This document shows positions 49,201 through 61,200 of a stretch of DNA of 64,000 nucleotides, piece after piece (position 1 is the first letter of the stretch; each line of letters opens with the position of its first letter). The translations under genes were made by a program, and so were the position numbers. The DNA is taken from positions 5,521,961 to 5,585,960 of the forward strand of contig OX459108.1 of NCBI GenBank assembly GCA_949775045.1. The letters run 5' to 3'. This DNA comes from Metridium senile. Taxonomy: Eukaryota > Cnidaria > Anthozoa > Actiniaria > Metridiidae. The notes beneath the pieces are model-generated. The model was not told where the DNA came from. It was given only the letters and a program-made list of their open reading frames with translations, and did not search any database.

Positions 49201-52200
49201 CCCAGAATGCAATATGCCCTATAGGGTGATGTGAAAATGTGTCAAAAAGATCGGGGTTTTCGGCACAAAATTTTTGCCTAGTCCCTGTTAGTAATGTCTG
49301 AGAATATTAGAGCATTCTGATAAATGCCCAAGATTTTATTTAGAAAAAACTACAAAATCCTACCCAGAATGCAATATGCCCTATAGGGTGATGTGAAAAT
49401 GTGTCAAAAAGATCGGGGTTTTCGGCACAAAATTTTGCCTAGTCCCTGTTAGTAATGTCTGAGAATATTAGAGCATTCTGATAAATGCCCAAGATTTTAT
49501 TTAGAAAAAACTACAAAATCCTACCCAGAATGCAATATGCCCTATAGGGTGATGTGAAAATGTGTCAAAAAGATCGGGGTTTTCGGCACAAAATTTTTGC
49601 CTAGTCCCTGTTAGTAATGTCTGAGAATATTAGAGCATTCTGATAAATGCCCAAGATTTTATTTAGAAAAAACTACAAAATCCTACCCAGAATGCAATAT
49701 GCCCTATAGGGTGATGTGAAAATGTGTCAAAAAGATCGGGGTTTTCGGCACAAAATTTTCGCCTAGTCCCTGTTAGTAATGTCTGAGAATTTTAGAGCAT
49801 TCTGATAAATGCCCAAGATTTTATTTAGAAAAAGCTACAAAATCCTACCCAGAATGCAATATGCCCTATAGGGTGATGTGAAAATGTGTCAAAAAGATCG
49901 GGGTTTTCGGCACAAAATTTTTGCCTAGTCCCTGTTAGTAATGTCTGAGAATATTAGAGCATTCTGATAAATGCCCAAGATTTTATTTAGAAAAAACTAC
50001 AAAATCCTACCCAGAATGCAATATGCCCTATAGGGTGATGTGAAAATGTGTCAAAAAGATCGGGGTTTTCGGCACAAAATTTTCGCCTAGTCCCTGTTAG
50101 TAATGTCTGAGAATACTAGAGCATTCTGATAAATGCCCAAGATTTTATTAGAAAAAGCTACAAAATCCTACCCAGAATGCAATATGCCCTATAGGGTGAT
50201 GTGAAAATGTGTCAAAAAAATCGGGGTTTTCGGCACAAAATTTTTGCCTAGTCCCTGTTAGTAATGTCTGAGAATATTAGAGCATTCTGATAAATGCCCA
50301 AGATTTTATTTAGAAAAAACTACAAAATCCTACCCAGAATGCAATATGCCCTATAGGGTGATGTGAAAATGTGTCAAAAAGATCGGGGTTTTCGGCACAA
50401 AATTTTGGCCTAGTCCCTGTTAGTAATGTCTGAGAATATTAGAGCATTCTGATAAATGCCCAAGATTTTATTTAGAAAAAACTACAAAATCCTACCCAGA
50501 ATGCAATATGCCCTATAGGGTGATGTGAAAATGTGTCAAAAAGATCGGGGTTTTCGGCACAAAATTTTTGCCTAGTCCCTGTTAGTAATGTCTGAGAATA
50601 TTAGAGCATTCTGATAAATGCCCAAGATTTTATTTAGAAAAAGCTACAAAATCCTACCCAGAATGCAATATGCCCTATAGGGTGATGTGAAAATGTGTCA
50701 AAAAGATCGGGGTTTTCGGCACAAAATTTTTGCCTAGTCCCTGTTAGTAATGTCTGAGAATATTAGAGCATTCTGATAAATGCCCAAGATTTTATTTAGA
50801 AAAAACTACAAAATCCTACCCAGAATTGCAATATGCCCTATAGGGTGATGTGAAAATGTGTCAAAAAGATCGGGGTTTTCGGCACAAAATTTTGCCTAGT
50901 CCCTGTTAGTAATGTCTGAGAATATTAGAGCATTCTGATAAATGCCCAAGATTTTATTTAGAAAAAGCTACAAAATCCTACCCAGAATGCAATATGCCCT
51001 ATAGGGTGATGTGAAAATGTGTCAAAAAGATCGGGGTTTCGGCACAAAATTTTTGCCTAGTCCCTGTTAGTAATGTCTGAGAATATTAGAGCATTCTGAT
51101 AAATGCCCAAGATTTTATTTAGAAAAAACTACAAAATCCTACCCAGAATGCAATATGCCCTATAGGGTGATGTGAAAATGTGTCAAAAAGATCGGGGTTT
51201 TCGGCACAAAATTTTGGCCTAGTCCCTGTTAGTAATGTCTGAGAATACTAGAGCATTCTGATAAATGCCCAAGATTTTATTTAGAAAAAGCTACAAAATC
51301 CTACCCAGAATGCAATATGCCCTATAGGGTGATGTGAAAATGTGTCAAAAAAATCGGGGTTTTCGGCACAAAATTTTTGCCTAGTCCCTGTTAGTAATGT
51401 CTGAGAATATTAGAGCATTCTGATAAATGCCCAAGATTTTATTTAGAAAAAACTACAAAATCCTACCCAGAATGCAATATGCCCTATAGGGTGATGTGAA
51501 AATGTGTCAAAAAGATCGGGGTTTTCGGCACAAAATTTTTGCCTAGTCCCTGTTAGTAATGTCTGAGAATATTAGAGCATTCTGATAAATGCCCAAGATT
51601 TTATTTAGAAAAAACTACAAAATCCTACCCAGAATGCAATATGCCCTATAGGGTGATGTGAAAATGTGTCAAAAAGATCGGGGTTTTCGGCACAAAATTT
51701 TTGCCTAGTCCCTGTTAGTAATGTCTGAGAATTTTAGAGCATTCTGATAAATGCCCAAGATTTTATTTAGAAAAAGCTACAAAATCCTACCCAGAATGCA
51801 ATATGCCCTATAGGGTGATGTGAAAATGTGTCAAAAAGATCGGGGTTTTCGGCACAAAATTTTGGCCTAGTCCCTGTTAGTAATGTCTGAGAATATTAGA
51901 GCATTCTGATAAATGCCCAAGATTTTATTTAGAAAAAACTACAAAATCCTACCCAGAATGCAATATGCCCTATAGGGTGATGTGAAAATGTGTCAAAAAG
52001 ATCGGGGTTTTCGGCACAAAATTTTTGCCTAGTCCCTGTTAGTAATGTCTGAGAATATTAGAGCATTCTGATAAATGCCCAAGATTTTATTTAGAAAAAA
52101 CTACAAAATCCTACCCAGAATGCAATATGCCCTATAGGGTGATGTGAAAATGTGTCAAAAAGATCGGGGTTTTCGGCACAAAATTTTCGCCTAGTCCCTG

Positions 52201-55200
52201 TTAGTAATGTCTGAGAATTTTAGAGCATTCTGATAAATGCCCAAGATTTTATTTAGAAAAAGCTACAAAATCCTACCCAGAATGCAATATGCCCTATAGG
52301 GTGATGTGAAAATGTGTCAAAAAGATCGGGGTTTTCGGCACAAAATTTTTGCCTAGTCCCTGTTAGTAATGTCTGAGAATATTAGAGCATTCTGATAAAT
52401 GCCCAAGATTTTATTTAGAAAAAACTACAAAATCCTACCCAGAATGCAATATGCCCTATAGGGTGATGTGAAAATGTGTCAAAAAGATCGGGGTTTTCGG
52501 CACAAAATTTTCGCCTAGTCCCTGTTAGTAATGTCTGAGAATACTAGAGCATTCTGATAAATGCCCAAGATTTTATTTAGAAAAAGCTACAAAATCCTAC
52601 CCAGAATGCAATATGCCCTATAGGGTGATGTGAAAATGTGTCAAAAAAATCGGGGTTTTCGGCACAAAATTTTTGCCTAGTCCCTGTTAGTAATGTCTGA
52701 GAATATTAGAGCATTCTGATAAATGCCCAAGATTTTATTTAGAAAAAACTACAAAATCCTACCCAGAATGCAATATGCCCTATAGGGTGATGTGAAAATG
52801 TGTCAAAAAGATCGGGGTTTTCGGCACAAAATTTTTGCCTAGTCCCTGTTAGTAATGTCTGAGAATATTAGAGCATTCTGATAAATGCCCAAGATTTTAT
52901 TTAGAAAAAACTACAAAATCCTACCCAGAATGCAATATGCCCTATAGGGTGATGTGAAAATGTGTCAACAAAATCGGGGTTTTCGGCACAAAATTTTGGC
53001 CTAGTCCCTGTTAGTAATGTCTGAGAATATTAGAGCATTCTGATAAATGCCCAAGATTTTATTTAGAAAAAACTACAAAATCCTACCCAGAATGCAATAT
53101 GCCCTATAGGGTGATGTGAAAATGTGTCAAAAAGATCGGGGTTTTCGGTACAAAATTTTGGCCTAGTCCCTGTTAGTAATGTCTGAGAATATTAGAGCAT
53201 TCTGATAAATGCCCAAGATTTTATTTAGAAAAAACTACAAAATCCTACCCAGAATGCAATATGCCCTATAGGGTGATGTGAAAATGTGTCAAAAAGATCG
53301 GGGTTTTCGGCACAAAATTTTGGCCTAGTCCCTGTTAGTAATGTCTGAGAATATTAGAGCATTCTGATAAATGCCCAAGATTTTATTTAGAAAAAACTAC
53401 AAAATCCTACCCAGAATGCAATATGCCCTATAGGGTGATGTGAAAATGTGTCAAAAAGATCGGGGTTTTCGGCACAAAATTTTGGCCTAGTCCCTGTTAG
53501 TAATGTCTGAGAATATTAGAGCATTCTGATAAATGCCCAAGATTTTATTTAGAAAAAGCTACAAAATCCTACCCAGAATGCAATATGCCCTATAGGGTGA
53601 TGTGAAAATGTGTCAAAAAGATCGGGGTTTTCGGCACAAAATTTTGGCCTAGTCCCTGTTAGTAATGTCTGAGAATATTAGAGCATTCTGATAAATGCCC
53701 AAGATTTTATTTAGAAAAAACTACAAAATCCTACCCAGAATGCAATATGCCCTATAGGGTGATGTGAAAATGTGTCAAAAAGATCGGGGTTTTCGGTACA
53801 AAATTTTTGCCTAGTCCCTGTTAGTAATGTCTGAGAATATTAGAGCATTCTGATAAATGCCCAAGATTTTATTTAGAAAAAACTACAAAATCCTACCCAG
53901 AATGCAATATGCCCTATAGGGTGATGTGAAAATGTGTCAAAAAGATCGGGGTTTTCGGCACAAAATTTTTGCCTAGTCCCTGTTAGTAATGTCTGAGAAT
54001 TTTAGAGCATTCTGATAAATGCCCAAGATTTTATTTAGAAAAAGCTACAAAATCCTACCCAGAATGCAATATGCCCTATAGGGTGATGTGAAAATGTGTC
54101 AAAAAGATCGGGGTTTTCGGCACAAAATTTTGGCCTAGTCCCTGTTAGTAATGTGTGAGAATATTAGAGCATTCTGATAAATGCCCAAGATTTTATTTAG
54201 AAAAAACTACAAAATCCTACCCAGAATGCAATATGCCCTATAGGGTGATGTGAAAATGTGTCAAAAAGATCGGGGTTTTCGGCACAAAATTTTTGCCTAG
54301 TCCCTGTTAGTAATGTCTGAGAATATTAGAGCATTCTGATAAATGCCCAAGATTTTATTTAGAAAAAACTACAAAATCCTACCCAGAATGCAATATGCCC
54401 TATAGGGTGATGTGAAAATGTGTCAAAAAGATCGGGGTTTTCGGCACAAAATTTTCGCCTAGTCCCTGTTAGTAATGTCTGAGAATTTTAGAGCATTCTG
54501 ATAAATGCCCAAGATTTTATTTAGAAAAAACTACAAAATCCTACCCAGAATGCAATATGCCCTATAGGGTGATGTGAAAATGTGTCAAAAAGATCGGGGT
54601 TTTCGGCACAAAATTTTTGCCTAGTCCGTGTTAGTAATGTCTGAGAATATTAGAGCATTCTGATAAATGCCCAAGATTTTATTTAGAAAAAACTACAAAA
54701 TCCTACCCAGAATGCAATATGCCCTATAGGGTGATGTGAAAATGTGTCAAAAAGATCGGGGTTTTCGGCACAAAATTTTCGCCTAGTCCCTGTTAGTAAT
54801 GTCTGAGAATATTAGAGCATTCTGATAAATGTCCAAGATTTTATTTAGAAAAAACTACAAAATCCTACCCAGAATGCAATATGCCCTATAGGGTGATGTG
54901 AAAATGTGTCAAAAAGATCGGGGTTTTCGGCACAAAATTTTCGCCTAGTCCCTGTTAGTAATGTCTGAGAATTTTAGAGCATTGTGATAAATGCCCAAGA
55001 TTTTATTTAGAAAAAGCTACAAAATCCTACCCAGAATGCAATATGCCCTATAGGGTGATGTGAAATTGTGTCAAAAAGATCGGGGTTTTCGGCACAAAAT
55101 TTTTGCCTAGTCCCTGTTAGTAATGTCTGAGAATATTAGAGCATTCTGATAAATGCCCAAGATTTTATTTAGAAAAAACTACAAAATCCTACCCAGAATG

Positions 55201-58200
55201 CAATATGCCCTATAGGGTGATGTGAAAATGTGTCAAAAAGATCGGGGTTTTCGGCACAAAATTTTCGCCTAGTCCCTGTTAGTAATGTCTGAGAATATTA
55301 GAGCATTCTGATAAATGCCCAAGATTTTATTTAGAAAAAACTACAAAATCCTACCCAGAATGCAATATGCCCTATAGGGTGATGTGAAAATGTGTCAAAA
55401 AGATCGGGCTTTTCGGCACAAAATTTTTGCCTAGTCCCTGTTAGTAATGTCTGAGAATATTAGAGCATTCTGATAAATGCCCAAGATTTTATTTAGAAAA
55501 AACTACAAAATCCTACCCAGAATGCAATATGCCCTATAGGGTGATGTGAAAATGTGTCAAAAAGATCGGGGTTTTCGGCACAAAATTTTGGCCTAGTCCC
55601 TGTTAGTAATGTCTGAGAATATTAGAGCATTCTGATAAATGCCCAAGATTTTATTTAGAAAAAGCTACACAATCCTACCCAGAATGCAATATGCCCTATA
55701 GGGTGATGTGAAAATGTGTCAAAAAGATCGGGGTTTTCGGCACAAAATTTTGGCCTAGTCCCTGTTAGTAATGTCTGAGAATATTAGAGCATTCTGATAA
55801 ATGCCCAAGATTTTATTTAGAAAAAACTACAAAATCCTACCCAGAATGCAATATGCCCTATAGGGTGATGTGAAAATGTGTCAAAAAGATCGGGGTTTTC
55901 GGCACAAAATTTTTGCCTAGTCCCTGTTAGTAATGTCTGAGAATATTAGAGCATTCTGATAAATGCCCAAGATTTTATTTAGAAAAAGCTACAAAATCCT
56001 ACCCAGAATGCAATATGCCCTATAGGGTGATGTGAAAATGTGTCAAAAAGATCGGGGTTTTCGGCACAAAATTTTGGCCTAGTCCCTGTTAGTAATGTCT
56101 GAGAATATTAGAGCATTCTGATAAATGCCCAAGATTTTATTTAGAAAAAACTACAAAATCCTACCCAGAATGCAATATGCCCTATAGGGTGATGTGAAAA
56201 TGTGTCAAAAAGATCGGGGTTTTCGGCACAAAATTTTGGCCTAGTCCCTGTTAGTAATGTCTGAGAATATTAGAGCATTCTGATAAATGCCCAAGATTTT
56301 ATTTAGAAAAAACTACAAAATCCTACCCAGAATGCAATATGCCCTATAGGGTGATGTGAAAATGTGTCAAAAAGATCGGGGTTTTCGGCACAAAATTTTT
56401 GCCTAGTCCCTGTTAGTAATGTCTGAGAATATTAGAGCATTCTGATAAATGCCCAAGATTTTATTTAGAAAAAACTACAAAATCCTACCCAGAATGCAAT
56501 ATGCCCTATAGGGTGATGTGAAAATGTGTCAAAAAGATCGGGATTTTCGGCACAAAATTTTCGCCTAGTCCCTATTAGTAATGTCTGAGAATATTAGAGC
56601 ATTCTGATAAATGCCCAAGATTTTATTTAGAAAAAACTACAAAATCCTACCCAGAATGCAATATGCCCTATAGGGTGATGTGAAAATGTGTCAAAAAGAT
56701 CGGGGTTTTCGGCACAAAATTTTGGCCTAGTCCCTGTTAGTAATGTCTGAGAATATTAGAGCATTCTGATAAATGCCCAAGATTTTATTTAGAAAAAACT
56801 ACAAAATCCTACCCAGAATGCAATATGCCCTATAGGGTGATGTGAAAATGTGTCAAAAAGATCGGGGTTTTCGGCACAAAATTTTCGCCTAGTCCCTGTT
56901 AGTAATGTCTGAGAATTTTAGAGCATTCTGATAAATGCCCAAGATTTTATTTAGAAAAAGCTACAAAATCCTACCCAGAATGCAATATGCCCTATAGGGT
57001 GATGTGAAAATGTGTCAAAAAGATCGGGGTTTTCGGCACAAAATTTTGGCCTAGTCCCTGTTAGTAATGTCTGAGAATATTAGAGCATTCTGATAAATGC
57101 CCAAGATTTTATTTAGAAAAAACTACAAAATCCTACCCAGAATGCAATATGCCCTATAGGGTGATGTGAAAATGTGTCAAAAAGATCGGGGTTTTCGGCA
57201 CAAAATTTTTGCCTAGTCCCTGTTAGTAATGTCTGAGAATATTAGAGCATTCTGATAAATGCCCAAGATTTTATTTAGAAAAAACTACAAAATCCTACCC
57301 AGAATGCAATATGCCCTATAGGGTGATGTGAAAATGTGTCAAAAAGATCGGGATTTTCGGCACAAAATTTTGGCCTAGTCCCTGTTAGTAATGTCTGAGA
57401 ATATTAGAGCATTCTGATAAATGCCCAAGATTTTATTTAGAAAAAACTACAAAATCCTACCCAGAATGCAATATGCCCTATAGGGTGATGTGAAAATGTG
57501 TCAAAAAGATCGGGGTTTTCGGCACAAAATTTTGGCCTAGTCCCTGTTAGTAATGTCTGAGAATATTAGAGCATTCTGATAAATGCCCAAGATTTTATTT
57601 AGAAAAAACTACAAAATCCTACCCAGAATGCAATATGCCCTATAGGGTGATGTGAAAATGTGTCAAAAAGATCGGGGTTTTCGGCACAAAATTTTCGCCT
57701 AGTCCCTGTTAGTAATGTCTGAGAATTTTAGAGCATTCTGATAAATGCCCAAGATTTTATTTAGAAAAAGCTACAAAATCCTACCCAGAATGCAATATGC
57801 CCTATAGGGTGATGTGAAAATGTGTCAAAAAGATCGGGGTTTTCGGCACAAAATTTTGGCCTAGTCCCTGTTAGTAATGTCTGAGAATATTAGAGCATTC
57901 TGATAAATGCCCAAGATTTTATTTAGAAAAAACTACAAAATCCTACCCAGAATGCAATATGCCCTATAGGGTGATGTGAAAATGTGTCAAAAAGATCGGG
58001 GTTTTCGGCACAAAATTTTCGCCTAGTCCCTGTTAGTAATGTCTGAGAATTTTATAGCATTCTGATAAATGCCCAAGATTTTATTTAGAAAAAACTACAA
58101 AATCCTACCCAGAATGCAATATGCCCTATAGGGTGATGTGAAAATGTGTCAAAAAGATCGGGGTTTTCGGCACAAAATTTTTGCCTAGTCCCTGTTAGTA

Positions 58201-61200
58201 ATGTCTGAGAATATTAGAGCATTCTGATAAATGCCCAAGATTTTATTTAGAAAAAACTACAAAATCCTACCCAGAATGCAATATGCCCTATAGGGTGATG
58301 TGAAAATGTGTCAAAAAGATCGGGATTTTCGGCACAAAATTTTCGCCTAGTCCCTATTAGTAATGTCTGAGAATATTAGAGCATTCTGATAAATGCCCAA
58401 GATTTTATTTAGAAAAAACTACAAAATCCTACCCAGAATGCAATATGCCCTATAGGGTGATGTGAAAATGTGTCAAAAAGATCGGGCTTTTCGGCACAAA
58501 ATTTTGGCCTAGTCCCTGTTAGTAATGTCTGAGAATATTAGAGCATTCTGATAAATGCCCAAGATTTTATTTAGAAAAAACTACAAAATCCTACCCAGAA
58601 TGCAATATGCCCTATAGGGTGATGTGAAAATGTGTCAAAAAGATCGGGGTTTTCGGCACAAAATTTTCGCCTAGTCCCTGTTAGTAATGTCTGAGAATTT
58701 TAGAGCATTCTGATAAATGCCCAAGATTTTATTTAGAAAAAGCTACAAAATCCTACCCAGAATGCAATATGCCCTATAGGGTGATGTGAAAATGTGTCAA
58801 AAAGATCGGGGTTTTCGGCACAAAATTTTGGCCTAGTCCCTGTTAGTAATGTCTGAGAATATTAGAGCATTCTGATAAATGCCCAAGATTTTATTTAGAA
58901 AAAACTACAAAATCCTACCCAGAATGCAATATGCCCTATAGGGTGATGTGAAAATGTGTCAAAAAGATCGGGGTTTTCGGCACAAAATTTTTGCCTAGTC
59001 CCTGTTAGTAATGTCTGAGAATATTAGAGCATTCTGATAAATGCCCAAGATTTTATTTAGAAAAAACTACAAAATCCTACCCAGAATGCAATATGCCCTA
59101 TAGGGTGATGTGAAAATGTGTCAAAAAGATCGGGGTTTTCGGCACAAAATTGTTGCCTAGTCCCTGTTAGTAATGTCTGAGAATATTAGAGCATTCTGAT
59201 AAATGCCCAAGATTTTATTTAGAAAAAACTACAAAATCCTACCCAGAATGCAATATGCCCTATAGGGTGATGTGAAAATGTGTCAAAAAGATCGGGGTTT
59301 TCGGCACAAAATTTTCGCCTAGTCCCTGTTAGTAATGTCTGAGAATTTTAGAGCATTCTGATAAATGCTCAAGATTTTATTTAGAAAAAGCTACAAAATC
59401 CTACCCAGAATGCAATATGCCCTATAGGGTGATGTGAAAATGTGTCAAAAAGATCGGGGTTTTCGGCACAAAATTTTGGCCTAGTCCCTGTTAGTAATGT
59501 CTGAGAATATTAGAGCATTCTGATAAATGCCCAAGATTTTATTTAGAAAAAACTACAAAATCCTACCCAGAATGCAATATGCCCTATAGGGTGATGTGAA
59601 AATGTGTCAAAAAGATCGGGATTTTCGGCACAAAATTTTCGCCTAGTCCCTGTTAGTAATGTCTGAGAATATTAGAGCATTCTGATAAATGCCCAAGATT
59701 TTATTTAGAAAAAACTACAAAATCCTACCCAGAATGCAATATGCCCTATAGGGTGATGTGAAAATGTGTCAAAAAGATCGGGATTTTCGGCACAAAATTT
59801 TCGCCTAGTCCCTGTTAGTAATGTCTGAGAATATTAGAGCATTCTGATAAATGCCCAAGATTTTATTTAGAAAAAACTACAAAATCCTACCCAGAATGCA
59901 ATATGCCCTATAGGGTGATGTGAAAATGTGTCAAAAAGATCGGGGTTTTCGGCACAAAATTTTCGCCTAGTCCCTGTTAGTAATGTCTGAGAAGATTAGA
60001 GCATTCTGATAAATGCCCAAGATTTTATTTAGAAAAAACTACAAAATCCTACCCAGAATGCAATATGCCCTATAGGGTGATGTGAAAATGTGTCAAAAAG
60101 ATCGGGGTTTTCGGCACAAAATTTTCGCCTAGTCCCTGTTAGTAATGTCTGAGAATTTTATAGCATTCTGATAAATGCCCAAGATTTTATTTAGAAAAAG
60201 CTACAAAATCCTACCCAGAATGCAATATGCCCTATAGGGTGATGTGAAAATGTGTCAAAAAGATCGGGGTTTTCGGCACAAAATTTTGGCCTAGTCCCTG
60301 TTAGTAATGTCTGAGAATATTAGAGCATTCTGATAAATGCCCAAGATTTTATTTAGAAAAAACTACAAAATCCTACCCAGAATGCAATATGCCCTATAGG
60401 GTGATGTGAAAATGTGTCAAAAAGATCGGGGTTTTCGGCACAAAATTTTTGCCTAGTCCCTGTTAGTAATGTCTGAGAATATTAGAGCATTCTGATAAAT
60501 GCCCAAGATTTTATTTAGAAAAAACTACAAAATCCTACCCAGAATGCAATATTCCCTATAGGATGATGTGAAAATGTGTCAAAAAGATCGGGGTTTTCGG
60601 CACAAAATTTTCGCCTAGTCCCTGTTAGTAATGTCTGACAATACTAGAGCATTCTGATAAATGCCCAAGATTTTATTTAGAAAAAGCTACAAAATCCTAC
60701 CCAGAATGCAATATGCCCTATAGGGTGATGTGAAAATGTGTCAAAAAGATCGGGGTTTTCGGCACAAAATTTTTGCCTAGTCCCTGTTAGTAATGTCTGA
60801 GAATATTAGAGCATTCTGATAAATGCCCAAGATTTTATTTAGAAAAAACTACAAAATCCTACCCAGAATGCAATATGCCCTATAGGGTGATGTGAAAATG
60901 TGTCAAAAAGATCGGGGTTTTCGGCACAAAATTTTGGCCTAGTCCCTGTTAGTAATGTCTGAGAATATTAGAGCATTCTGATAAATGCCCAAGATTTTAT
61001 TTAGAAAAAACTACAAAATCCTACCCAGAATGCAATATGCCCTATAGGGTGATGTGAAAATGTGTCAAAAAGATCGGGATTTTCGGCACAAAATTTTGGC
61101 CTAGTCCCTGTTAGTAATGTCTGAGAATATTAGAGCATTCTGATAAATGCCCAAGATTTTATTTAGAAAAAACTACAAAATCCTACCCAGAATGCAATAT

